A DNA stretch of 64,000 bases from Streptomyces sp. NBC_00878 (lineage in GTDB: Bacteria; Actinomycetota; Actinomycetes; Streptomycetales; Streptomycetaceae). Of the stretch, positions 42,616 to 51,064 are shown piece by piece. The translations under genes were made by a program, and so were the position numbers. The notes under the pieces are model-generated. The model searched no databases, was not told the origin of the DNA, and was given only the letters and a program-made list of their open reading frames with translations. Each line of letters begins with the position of its first letter. The stretch's first letter is position 1. The stretch lies in assembly GCF_026341515.1 (NCBI RefSeq), contig NZ_JAPEOK010000001.1, positions 8,866,001 to 8,930,000 of the forward strand, read 5' to 3'.

Positions 42616-42836
42616 CCCCATCGGGCAAACGCGTGTTGCTGGCCGCCCCCGCGGTTTCTGTGCTGGCGTCGTCCGCGTCATCCAGACCGTGGAGCGGACC
42701 CTGGAATGGCACGGGCCGCGCGTGGGAGCGGTCTCCGATGAGGAGATCGACCGGGTTCCCGCTGGGGCGGTCGTCGTCTTCTCTGCCTATGGTGCCGCTC
42801 GGGTCAGCAGCAGAGTGCAGCAAAGGAAGGTACGCA
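42612..42836 (+). pseudogene. ispH: Frameshifted, truncated ispH remnant
   Basis: ATG 42612 reads MTPSGKRVLLAAP, then one C is missing from a cytosine run near 42646-42650. The frame beginning at 42650 continues RGFCAGVVRVIQTVERTLEWHGPR, the IspH N-terminus with the first Fe-S cysteine. DEEIDRVPAGAVVVFSAYGAA, equivalent to the family's VPEG..V.FSAHGVAP, follows after an apparent ~25-residue deletion. Nothing matches after that, so some 70% of the ~330-residue enzyme is gone. IspH catalyses the last MEP-pathway step to IPP/DMAPP. The match is clear enough to exclude coincidence. Confidence 0.8.
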
Positions 42837-43040
42837 GTGACCGACAGTCCACGGCAGGGAAAGTCGTCCTGATCACTGGGGCCGGCTCGGACATCAGTGC
42901 CGCGAAGGGCCGCAACGGAAGAGAACTTCGATCGCGTTCTGGCCGTCCATCTCGAAGGTGTGTTTGGCTGTGTCTCAAGTACGAGACTGCCCACATGCTG
43001 CAGCGAGGGCACAGGCCCGTCGACGGTAGTTGGACCGCCG
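42837..43040 (+). pseudogene. Broken short-chain dehydrogenase/reductase remnant
   Basis: GTG 42837, preceded by AAGGAAGG, starts MTDSPRQG. The next frame gives GKVVLITGAGSDIS, the cofactor-binding start of an SDR. A third frame gives TEENFDRVLAVHLEGVFGCV and the previous one KYETAHMLQRG, which are the alpha-E/N-(x)n regions of SDRs. So at least two frameshifts and a deletion of about 70 residues, including the region between the Rossmann start and the NAG motif, have inactivated it. The YxxxK catalytic part is not found. It is probably a former tailoring enzyme of the same cluster. Confidence 0.75.
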
Positions 43041-43172
43041 GCTGGCCCACCGCCGAGACCCCACCTACACAGCGGAGCGACCTCACCCTTACCGCCAGCC
43101 CATGCGCCAAGTCCTTGACCAGCAAGGGGTAATCCGGCTTTCAGTACCCGCTCTCAGGTTCTCTTGGAGATG

Positions 43173-44960
43173 ATGGTGAATACCGCATATGACCTGTGGG
43201 ATGCGAGGGGCGCAGGCCTTGTTACGCGTGAGACTGACGCCCTGTTGTCCAACGTGCACACGGTCGTCAACGATGACCGCCCAGCTGGGGACGGTGCGGC
43301 AACCTATCTGGTTCGCCAACCCGAGTACCGGCCGTACATAGACACGGAGGTGCCGTGCGACCGTGAGGGATTACGCATGGCTGCACATGGCCTGCAGATA
43401 GTCCGCTCACCGCATGTACAAGCCAGCCTTCAAGCCAGCCCGGCGGGCGTCACATTACGCCGGGTCACCACGAGGCAGGCCACCCTCTGGGCCCCGGAGG
43501 GGATACCCGCCGCGCGGCAGATGGCGCGGATAGGCGCGGCATCTCCGCGTAAGGGCAATGAAGCGAAACGGCTGTGGGCGGAGTACCTCAGGCGTAACCC
43601 GAACTCGGCCGACCTCGTCATGACCATGCGAGAGTACCTTGGCGCTGTCTTCTCCTGGACATTCCAACGAGGTACTGGCATTGAGCTCCGGGACCTGTTC
43701 GGATCGATGCTGACCTTCACGCTGGCCGCCGACTTCGTGGGCGCGGCCGACGGGTCCGGCGTGGACAAGGAGCATACCTATCTCATGGCGGCCAGCGAGG
43801 GGTATGCCTGTCTCTCGGGAAAGGCCGCCAATCGTATGGCGCGGGAGATGGCTCTGGGGGCCGGCCTCACGTTTGCGAAGAACGCATTTCGATCCGCCGC
43901 CGAAGAAGCCGAAAGCACCAGCGGCGACGAAGCCACGGTCACCCCAGCCCAGTTCGCCGTGGCCCGCTGGTGGGAGGGATTCTTCCCGCCGCTGTTGCGC
44001 GTGACCTTCGGGACCGCCCCCTACCGGCACCTCACCGACGACGCCGGCACGTATGTCCCCGCCCTGGAATGCCAGGCCATCGCCCGCGTTCTCGGCAATG
44101 TCCTGCGCTACAACGATGTCATCGACGCCATACCGGACTACGTCAACCATGAGACCGCCAACGAGTTCCTGCTCGCTCTCGCCTACGGCTCCACCGAAAG
44201 CACACTCGGGTTCGCTGACGCCCTCGCCGAGGCGACTGACGCCGCCCTGGCCTGTGAGTGCGGACAGCCCGGTCACGACGAAGCAGCCGAGCACACCATG
44301 GGCTTCACCTTGTTCTATCTCCTCGTCCCCCGCTACAACGCCCGCAGGCAACTCGTCGCGCTCACCGGCGCGGGAGGCGACATCCGCCGCGCGTTCACCC
44401 CGCCTCGCCCTGGCGAACGGCTGCGCTCCACCCAGTACAAGCTCGACCCCGGTCTTGCCCTGCACACCCCTGACTGGCAGCCGCAGTGGCAGCCCGGGAC
44501 ACGCAGCATCGACGAAACAGCCTTGAGGGCCGCTCGGCGCGCCCTCATCGGACCCACAAGCAGTTCATGCATCAAGGCAGCCGCCGATGTGCTGTCCCGC
44601 TGTGACCGCGTCGACAGCGCCGAATCGCTCAACTGCCTCGCCGAAGGATGGCAACGCCTGTTTGACACCGCACTCGCCACCAACGGCATCAGTCACCTTA
44701 CGTACGCGGCACCGCTGCGTGATCTCGTCGGCCGCATCTGGCGGCACACCATCCTCGACTCCCAAACCGATCAGGACGCACTGCTGTTCATCGATACGGA
44801 TATCGCCATCCGCAACACTTTCAGCCTTTCCGCCGATCATGGACTACGGCTGCGCCGCGCTTTCTTCGGCGTCACCACCAGCGCCGTCGAGTACTCCGGC
44901 TTCAGCCCTTACCGGCGTCTGGCCAACGGCATCAGCGCTCTGTGCCGATCAGAGGAATGA
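43173..44960 (+). CDS. Uncharacterised 595-residue protein, possible isoprenoid-synthase-like enzyme
   Basis: I do not recognise the family. The protein is mostly helical-looking and soluble, with no signal peptide or membrane helix. Residues 312-327 read RYNDVIDAIPDYVNHE, which resembles the second metal-binding (NSE/DTE-like) motif of class I terpene synthases and fungal NDxxDxxxD synthase-like proteins. A candidate first Asp site is around D187-D193 (AADFVGAAD) in a predicted helix, but it is not a canonical DDxxD. The position before a terpene-type P450 and after dxs/ispH remnants supports a terpenoid role. The frame is intact. GGAG at 43166 can serve ATG 43173 or GTG 43176. Base composition is less GC-rich than its neighbours, suggesting transfer. 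Confidence 0.6.
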   Translation: MVNTAYDLWDARGAGLVTRETDALLSNVHTVVNDDRPAGDGAATYLVRQPEYRPYIDTEVPCDREGLRMAAHGLQIVRSPHVQASLQASPAGVTLRRVTTRQATLWAPEGIPAARQMARIGAASPRKGNEAKRLWAEYLRRNPNSADLVMTMREYLGAVFSWTFQRGTGIELRDLFGSMLTFTLAADFVGAADGSGVDKEHTYLMAASEGYACLSGKAANRMAREMALGAGLTFAKNAFRSAAEEAESTSGDEATVTPAQFAVARWWEGFFPPLLRVTFGTAPYRHLTDDAGTYVPALECQAIARVLGNVLRYNDVIDAIPDYVNHETANEFLLALAYGSTESTLGFADALAEATDAALACECGQPGHDEAAEHTMGFTLFYLLVPRYNARRQLVALTGAGGDIRRAFTPPRPGERLRSTQYKLDPGLALHTPDWQPQWQPGTRSIDETALRAARRALIGPTSSSCIKAAADVLSRCDRVDSAESLNCLAEGWQRLFDTALATNGISHLTYAAPLRDLVGRIWRHTILDSQTDQDALLFIDTDIAIRNTFSLSADHGLRLRRAFFGVTTSAVEYSGFSPYRRLANGISALCRSEE

Positions 44961-45013
44961 AACAGAACAGGACATGCGGCGCTCCGTCTCCCCTCAGCAG
45001 AATCGGAGTGATC

Positions 45014-46393
45014 ATGAAGGAATTGCGTTCGATCCCCGTAGCCTCCAGCGCCCTTCCGGTGGCCGGTCATCTGGTGCCGCTGATACGTGACCCGCTGGTG
45101 TTCCTCAACTCACTACCCGTCTGCGGAAAGCTGGTCCGTATTCGTATGGGTCCCCTCACCGTGGTGGTGATCTGCGATCCCGAACTCACCCGTCAGGCTT
45201 TGCTTGACGATCGCGTCTTCGACAAGGGCGGCCCGCTTTTCGATCGCGTACGGGAGGCAATAGGGGACGGTCTCACCAGCTGCCCGCACAGCTCGCATCG
45301 TCGACTGCGGCGACTGGCCCAGCCGGCTTTTCACCCTGGTCGGCTCCCTGGCTACGCGCAGGCCATGACCTTATGCATCGACCAGGTGACCGGTTCCTGG
45401 CGAGAGGGACAGACCATCGACGTTCCCGCCGAGACGATGACGATCACCTCCAAGGGCACGGCCGCCACGCTGTTCTCGAACACGCTGCCCCCAGCCCGGC
45501 TCGGTCAACTCCTCAACGACGTCACCACTATCTTCGACGGCTTCTACCAGCGCATGCTCCTCATCCCCCCGCTGGACCGGCTCCCCGTCCCAGGCAACCG
45601 CGCGTACCTGAGGGCTCGCGCCCGCTTGCGCGACACCTGCGACCAGATCATCGCCCAACGTCGCGCCGACGGCGCTGACCATGGTGACCTGCTGTCGGCC
45701 CTGATCGCGGCGTGCGATCCCGAAGACGGCGGCCGCGGTATGACCGACGCAGAAATCAGCGACGCGATCCTTGCCTTCTTCCTGGCCGGGACGGAAACCA
45801 CAGCCAGCGTCCTGGCCTGGGCACTGGACTTGCTCGCCCGGCACCCCGAGATCGAGCAGCGGCTCCACGCCGAGGTCGACACCGTCCTGGGCGGTGCCCC
45901 CGCCACCCACGTCGACCTGCCCCGCCTGACACTGACCGCACGCATCATCACCGAAACACTCCGGTTCAGTTCACCGGCCTGGTTGCTCACGCGCACGGTC
46001 ACCGTCGACACCCGCCTGGGCGGGCACCTGTTGCCCGCCGGGACCAGCATCGCCTACAGCCCCTACCTCATACATCACAGGCCCGATCTCTACGATCAGC
46101 CCGAAACCTTCGACCCCGACCGGTGGGACGGAAAACGCTCCCAACCGCCCCGCCCCGCCTTCATCCCCTTCGGTACCGGCGCCCGCAAATGCATCGGCGA
46201 CACGTTCGCCATGACCCAGGCCATCCTCGCCCTCGCCACCATCACTGCCCGATGGCGCCTGCAACACCTGCCCCGCCAGCAGGTCCGACCTGCCTTGGGC
46301 GCGGTGTTGAGGCCCCGCGAACTACGTATGCGGGCGACGCCTCGCACCGTGACGCACACGCCTGCCGCAGAGGTCCCCAAGCCCGCCCCTTAG
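45014..46393 (+). CDS. Cytochrome P450, resembling terpene-tailoring CYP170-type enzymes
   Basis: The 459-residue P450 has all canonical motifs: I-helix AFFLAGTETTASVLAW, K-helix ITETLRFSSPAW (ExxR), PERF-like FDPDRWDG and haem loop FIPFGTGARKCIGDTFAM. The N-terminus (PVAGHLVPLIRDPLVFLNSL, VRIRMGPLTVVVICDPELT) and the HRRLRRLAQPAFHPGRLPGYAQAM region follow the pattern of CYP170A1, the albaflavenone synthase that sits next to epi-isozizaene synthase in S. coelicolor. It is probably a terpenoid oxidase acting on the product of the preceding gene. ATG 45014 follows GGAGTGATC. Ferredoxin partners are not adjacent. Confidence 0.9.
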   Translation: MKELRSIPVASSALPVAGHLVPLIRDPLVFLNSLPVCGKLVRIRMGPLTVVVICDPELTRQALLDDRVFDKGGPLFDRVREAIGDGLTSCPHSSHRRLRRLAQPAFHPGRLPGYAQAMTLCIDQVTGSWREGQTIDVPAETMTITSKGTAATLFSNTLPPARLGQLLNDVTTIFDGFYQRMLLIPPLDRLPVPGNRAYLRARARLRDTCDQIIAQRRADGADHGDLLSALIAACDPEDGGRGMTDAEISDAILAFFLAGTETTASVLAWALDLLARHPEIEQRLHAEVDTVLGGAPATHVDLPRLTLTARIITETLRFSSPAWLLTRTVTVDTRLGGHLLPAGTSIAYSPYLIHHRPDLYDQPETFDPDRWDGKRSQPPRPAFIPFGTGARKCIGDTFAMTQAILALATITARWRLQHLPRQQVRPALGAVLRPRELRMRATPRTVTHTPAAEVPKPAP

Positions 46394-46504
46394 AAGGGGA
46401 CTTGGCATGCCGCCATGGAGCGTGGCAAACCCGCGCACAGCGGCCGCCATCGAGGCCGCCTGGGCGGAGCCGACGGCGACCGCCGAGAACGACCGTAGGG
46501 GCCA

Positions 46505-48052
46505 TCAGACGGATTGTGTGGGAACTGCCGAAGCAGTGTGGCCCCGTTGTCCCCTCACAGCTCGGTACAGAAAGCCGAGTAGCAGTGTGGTCAGCAGAAA
46601 TATGGCGGTGAACCACTGGAAGTACCAATGCCCGCCCGCCGGGTCGTACACGTCCGCCCGGGGCCAGGCCAGGTTGACGGCCATGAACAGGCCGTAGAGC
46701 AGGGCGAGTACGTTGACGGGGACGCCCCAGCGGCCGAGGGAGAAGAGGGGCTTGCCGGTCTCGTCGGTGCCCTCGACCGTGAAGTTGCCGCGCAGGCGCT
46801 GCCACAACAGGGGTCCGGTCACCATCGCGTACGCGAGGTACAGCATCACGATGCAGGTGGTGCCGATGGCCAGAAACGCTTCCGGCGACGCGAAGTTGAG
46901 GAGCAGCAGGGCCGCGGCGAGGACGCCGACGACCAGGGCCGGGGCGCTCGGCATACCGGTGCGCGGGTTGACCTTCGCGAGGCGTCCGGCGAACGGCAGC
47001 TGGCCGTCGCGGGCCATCGAGAACAGCATGCGGCAGGCGGACGTCTGGATCGCGAGGGTCGCCACCGCGATGGCGATCACCACGTCCGCGAGCAGCGCCC
47101 GGCCCACGCCGTCGCCCAGGCTGCTGGTCAGGACGTAACTCAGGCCCTCGACGCCCAGCCGGCCGTCGGTGAGGCTGGGCGCGGCGAGCAGACCGCCGAG
47201 GATGATCAGGCCGCCGAGCAGACCCGCGGCACCGAGCGCGGTGAGGATCGTGCGGGGCGCCGTGCGCCGGGGGTTGCGCGTCTCCTCGCTCATCTCGCCC
47301 GCGCTGTCGAAGCCGATCATCACGTACGCCGCCGTGAACGACCCCACAAGCAGCGCCCCGACCAGGCCCGACTCGGCGGCCGTACCGGTGTGGAAGGTGA
47401 TGCCCGGGGTGCGCTCGGAGTGGGTGAACAGGAGCACGATGATCAGGGCGGCGCCGATGATCTCGGCGGTCACACCGACGCGGTTGACCAGGGACAGCAC
47501 GCGGTTGTCCATGACGTTCACGACGGTTGTCAGGACCAGCAGGAGTACGCCCAGGACCGCCGCGTTGGCCGCGCCGCTCGCCGACGTCGGTGCCGGGTCG
47601 TCGCCGATCAGCTGGAAGCCGGACCAGATCGCGGGCATGACCACCTGCAGCGCGAGCGCCGCGGCGGCGACGACCACGATCTGGCCGATCACCATGATCC
47701 AGCCGGCGAACCAGCCGAAGGTGAGGCTGGAGAGCCGGGACGACCACTGGTAGATGGCGCCGGAGATCGGGTAGCGCGCGGCCAGCTCGGCGAAGCACGC
47801 GGCGACCAGCAACTGGCCGATCAGCACGGCCGGCCAGGCCCAGAAGAAGACGGGGCCGCCGAACGCGTACCCGAAGGCGAAGAACTGGAAGACGGTCGTC
47901 AGGACCGAGATGAAGGAGAAACCGGCGGCGAACGAGGCGTACCGGCCCAGGCTGCGGTGCAGTTCCTGGCGGTAGCCGAACTCCGCGAGGGAGCGGTCGC
48001 CGGACGACTCCGGCGGGTCGGGGCGTACGTCGGAGGGGGCGGTAGTGGTCAC
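46505..48052 (-). CDS. APC-family permease (amino acid/amine transporter type)
   Basis: The 515-residue protein has about 12-14 hydrophobic helices with the APC signatures FSFISVLTTVFQFFAFGYAFGG, ELAARYPISGAIYQWSSRL and GFDSAGEMSEETRNPRR. It is close to GABA/choline-type permeases and similar genes often accompany urea/guanidine carboxylase loci. GTG 48052 (MTTTAPSDVRPDPPESS) follows AGGTG. Upstream at 48118 lies a palindrome nearly identical to the carboxylase operon's, so TetR control and uptake of the same nitrogen source (urea, guanidine or a related amine) are inferred. Confidence 0.9.
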   Translation of the reverse strand: MTTTAPSDVRPDPPESSGDRSLAEFGYRQELHRSLGRYASFAAGFSFISVLTTVFQFFAFGYAFGGPVFFWAWPAVLIGQLLVAACFAELAARYPISGAIYQWSSRLSSLTFGWFAGWIMVIGQIVVVAAAALALQVVMPAIWSGFQLIGDDPAPTSASGAANAAVLGVLLLVLTTVVNVMDNRVLSLVNRVGVTAEIIGAALIIVLLFTHSERTPGITFHTGTAAESGLVGALLVGSFTAAYVMIGFDSAGEMSEETRNPRRTAPRTILTALGAAGLLGGLIILGGLLAAPSLTDGRLGVEGLSYVLTSSLGDGVGRALLADVVIAIAVATLAIQTSACRMLFSMARDGQLPFAGRLAKVNPRTGMPSAPALVVGVLAAALLLLNFASPEAFLAIGTTCIVMLYLAYAMVTGPLLWQRLRGNFTVEGTDETGKPLFSLGRWGVPVNVLALLYGLFMAVNLAWPRADVYDPAGGHWYFQWFTAIFLLTTLLLGFLYRAVRGQRGHTASAVPTQSV

Positions 48053-48117
48053 GGCGGCACCTGCCTTCGGCGCAGGGGAGCGGGATCCTGGCGGCGACCG
48101 CCGAATCCCGAAGCTGA

Positions 48118-48139
48118 ATTCCTGTCGGGTGACAGAAAT
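48118..48139. promoter_or_regulatory. Second copy of the predicted TetR operator
   Basis: ATTCCTGTCG (48118-48127), GG, TGACAGAAAT (48130-48139): same 22-bp architecture as 34933, arms matching 8 of 10, and the right flank GACAGAAATTAGG identical. Orientation relative to the downstream minus-strand gene is the same in both places. Confidence 0.7.
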
Positions 48140-48314
48140 TAGGGAGAGCCTGTTTCGCCCGCGTGACGCGGCCATGTCGAGGCCGGGCCTAAGTCCTCAC
48201 GCCCTTGCGCCGAAAGTGAAAACGCGATACATCGTGTATGTTGACGGCCTCCGTTGAGACGCGATATGTTCGGTCGCGGATATTCGTGGACGAGGGTATG
48301 GCGAGGTGATCCCG

Positions 48315-48965
48315 ATGGCGACCAAGCGCCGCAAGCTCGGCAATCCGCTGGCGCTGGCCGTCATGGTGCTGCTCACCGAGCGGCCGATGCATCCGTACGA
48401 GATCGCCCAGACCCTGCGCAGCCGCGGCAAGGACACGAGCCTGAAGATCAACTACGGCTCGCTCTACACGGTCGTGCAGAACCTGGAGAAGTACGGATTC
48501 GTCGAGGTCGCCGAGGTGCAGCGGCAGGGCAACCGTCCGGAGCGCACCCTCTACGGCATCACGGACGCCGGACGCGAGGAGGCGACGGAGTGGCTGTCGG
48601 ACCTGCTCGCCGTCCCGGCGCGGGAGTTCCCGATCTTCGAGGCCGCGCTGTCGCTGATGGGGGTGATCCACCCCGATGAGGTGGCGCGCCTGTTGACGGA
48701 GCGGCTGAAGATGCTGGACGTGCAGGCGGCGAGCGCACGCGGTGGTCTCGCGAAGCTCCGTGAGACGCTGCCGCGGATCTTCCTCGTCGAGAGCGAGTAC
48801 CAACTGCACATGGTCGAGGCGCAGGCCGAGTGGGTCCGCGGGTTTCTGCGGGAGCTCCACTCCGGCACGCTCGACGGGGCCAAGGCGTGGCGGAGTTTCC
48901 ATGAAACCGGGGAAGTGCCGCCGGAATTCGAGGAGTTGGAGGCCCGTCACCTCGAGAAGGAATAA
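48315..48965 (+). CDS. PadR-family transcriptional regulator
   Basis: The 216-residue protein has an N-terminal PadR winged helix (about 8-85: LALAVMVLLTERPMHPYEIAQTLRSRG, SLYTVVQNLEKYGFVEVAEV and RTLYGITDAGREE). A C-terminal Vir_act_alpha_C helical domain follows. Proteins of this type repress adjacent ABC multidrug exporters and respond to the exported drug. It lies 180 nt upstream of and in the same direction as the DrrAB-like ABC pair, a typical arrangement. ATG 48315 is preferred to GTG 48306. The gap after it contains an open but unassigned frame (PAELLEQLRQGLEPR). Confidence 0.92.
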   Translation: MATKRRKLGNPLALAVMVLLTERPMHPYEIAQTLRSRGKDTSLKINYGSLYTVVQNLEKYGFVEVAEVQRQGNRPERTLYGITDAGREEATEWLSDLLAVPAREFPIFEAALSLMGVIHPDEVARLLTERLKMLDVQAASARGGLAKLRETLPRIFLVESEYQLHMVEAQAEWVRGFLRELHSGTLDGAKAWRSFHETGEVPPEFEELEARHLEKE

Positions 48966-49145
48966 GGCAGGAGCAAGAAGAACAGACCCCGGCAGAGCTG
49001 TTGGAGCAGCTCCGCCAGGGTCTCGAACCCCGAGCCGACTCCGCGGTGAGGCAGGCCAGGCGATCGAGGTGCGGCACACCCAGGATAGCCATGGCGCTCT
49101 TCACGCGGATCGGCCGTCATCCGCTCACCCCAGGAGAGCATCGTC

Positions 49146-50177
49146 ATGAGCACCCGTGCGCCCGCAGTGCAGGCGCGTCAGCTGATCAAGACCTACCCCG
49201 GTGAGGTCACCGCCCTCAGCGGCATGGACCTTACCGTCGAGCCGGGCACCGTCTTCGGACTCCTCGGCCCGAACGGCGCCGGCAAGTCCACCACCGTCAA
49301 GATCCTCACCACCCTCGCCCGCCCCGACTCGGGCACCGCCACGGTCGCGGGCCACGACGTCCTGCGCCACCCGGACCGGGTGCGCCGCGCGATCGGCGTG
49401 GTCGCCCAGAAGTCCGGCGCCGACCCGGTGGCCACCGGCCGCGAGAACCTCCAACTCCAGGGCAGGCTCTACGGGTTGAGGGGCGCGGCCCTCCGCGACC
49501 GGGTGGACGAACTGCTGGCCCGCTTCCGCCTCGCGGACGCGGCGGGCCGCCCGGTCAAGGGCTACTCCGGAGGCATGCAGCGCCGTCTCGACGTGGCGCT
49601 CGGCCTGGTCCACCGGCCCGAGATCCTCTTCCTCGACGAGCCGACCACCGGCCTCGACCCCGAGGCGCGCACCGCGATGTGGGACGAGATCGCCCGCCTG
49701 GCCGGCGACGAGGGCCTGACCATCCTGCTCACCACGCACTACCTCGAAGAGGCCGACCGCCTCGCCGGGCACATCGCGATCGTCGACCGCGGCCGAGTCG
49801 TCGTCGAGGGAACCCCGGACGCCCTCAAGGGCGAACTCCGCGGCGACGCCGTCCATGTGGAACTGCGCCACCCGGCGGGCGAGGCCGGTCGTACGCTCCT
49901 GGCGGGCGCCCTCACCGCCCTGCCCGGCGTGTACGAGGCGCTCTTCGACGGCCGCCGTATCAGCGTCCGCGCCGAGGACGGGGCCGCGGCCGTGCCCGCC
50001 CTGCTAGCCACCCTGGAGCGCGCCGGGGTCGCCGTCGCCGCCGCCACCGTCGCCCGCCCGTCGCTCGACGACGTCTATCTGCGCTACGCGGGCCGCCGCT
50101 ACGCCGAAGCCGAGGCGGCGGCCGCGGTTACGGCGGAGTCGGCCGACGACCTCGCGCTGACGGGAGGCGCGCGATGA
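49146..50177 (+). CDS. Drug-type ABC transporter ATPase (DrrA-like)
   Basis: The 343-residue ATPase has Walker A GPNGAGKSTTVK, the ABC signature YSGGMQRRLDVALG, Walker B EILFLDEPTTGLDP and His-switch LLTTHYLEEADRLA. A C-terminal DrrA-type domain of ~100 residues (about 240-335) follows, as in daunorubicin-resistance exporters. It powers the permease encoded by the next gene, which overlaps it by four nucleotides. The likely regulator is PadR just upstream. ATG 49146 follows GGAGAGCATCGTC. The exported compound is unknown. Confidence 0.95.
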   Translation: MSTRAPAVQARQLIKTYPGEVTALSGMDLTVEPGTVFGLLGPNGAGKSTTVKILTTLARPDSGTATVAGHDVLRHPDRVRRAIGVVAQKSGADPVATGRENLQLQGRLYGLRGAALRDRVDELLARFRLADAAGRPVKGYSGGMQRRLDVALGLVHRPEILFLDEPTTGLDPEARTAMWDEIARLAGDEGLTILLTTHYLEEADRLAGHIAIVDRGRVVVEGTPDALKGELRGDAVHVELRHPAGEAGRTLLAGALTALPGVYEALFDGRRISVRAEDGAAAVPALLATLERAGVAVAAATVARPSLDDVYLRYAGRRYAEAEAAAAVTAESADDLALTGGAR

Positions 50178-50953
50178 GCACCAACGCCCTCACCCAGACC
50201 TGGTACATGACGCAGCGTCAGCTGACAGCGGTGCTGCGCCAGCCCGCGTACGTCGTGATGATGCTGATCCAGCCCGCGATCTGGCTGTTCCTGTTCGGCA
50301 ACCTCTTCAAGGAGGTCGTCGAGCTCGGCGGCTTCGGCACGAGCAGCTATCTCGACTACCTCGTGCCGGGCATCGTCGTGATGAGCGCGCTCAGCTCCAA
50401 CATGTGGGCGGGCATGGGCACATTGGAGGAGATCGAGCGCGGCACGCTCAACCGGTTCCTCACCACTCCGGTCAGCCGTGGCGCCCTGATGAACGCCAAC
50501 GTCGTACAGCAGGCGCTCACCACGGCCGTGCAGTCCGCGCTGATCATCCTGCTCGGCAAGCTCGGCGGCGCGGACTATCCCGGCGGGGCCGCGGGACTCG
50601 TCGTGCTCGTTGTCGCGGCCTCGCTGCTCGGGACGGTCTTCGGCGCGTTCTCGAACGCGCTCGGCATGCTGGTGCGCCAGCGGGAGTCGATCATCGGCAT
50701 CAACACCTTCCTGCTGCTGCCGCTGACCTTCCTCTCCTCGGCCTTCATGGCCCCGTCCCAGATGCCCGGCTGGATGCGCCACATCGCCGACTACAACCCG
50801 CTCGACTGGGCGATGGTGGCGGGCCGTTCGGCGATGTCGGACAACCCGGACTGGTCCGTCGTACTGACCAGGGGCGGCGCACTCCTCGCGCTGGCGGTGA
50901 CAGCGGTGTGGCTGTCGATCCGCACGTTCAGGTCATACCAACGGTCGGTATAG
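50174..50953 (+). CDS. ABC-2 type exporter permease (DrrB-like)
   Basis: The 259-residue membrane protein has six predicted helices and the ABC-2 signature EEIERGTLNRFLTTPVSRG, followed by LLLPLTFLSSAFMAPSQMPGWMRHIADYNPLDW. It forms the membrane channel of the exporter with the preceding ATPase (ATGA overlap). The 102-bp intergenic repeat begins six nucleotides after the stop and probably terminates the transcript. Confidence 0.94.
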   Translation: MSTNALTQTWYMTQRQLTAVLRQPAYVVMMLIQPAIWLFLFGNLFKEVVELGGFGTSSYLDYLVPGIVVMSALSSNMWAGMGTLEEIERGTLNRFLTTPVSRGALMNANVVQQALTTAVQSALIILLGKLGGADYPGGAAGLVVLVVAASLLGTVFGAFSNALGMLVRQRESIIGINTFLLLPLTFLSSAFMAPSQMPGWMRHIADYNPLDWAMVAGRSAMSDNPDWSVVLTRGGALLALAVTAVWLSIRTFRSYQRSV

Positions 50954-50959
50954 CCGCCA

Positions 50960-51061
50960 AGGGGCGCGGGGCGGTGACATTTTGCGGCTCCTCCCCCACT
51001 CTCGGCTTCGCTCGAGCGGGGGGACCCCCATCGTGGGCGCGACCAGCTACAACGAACCCGC
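50960..51061 (+). repeat. 102-bp intergenic hairpin element, copy A
   Basis: It runs from AGGGGCGCGG to AACGAACCCGC and contains a hairpin around CCCCCACTCTCGGCTTCGCT with CGAGCGGGGG. It matches the reverse complement of 60892-60993 at 98 of 102 positions without gaps. It separates the convergent permease and siderophore-interacting protein genes. Confidence 0.9.
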
Positions 51062-51064
51062 AGA

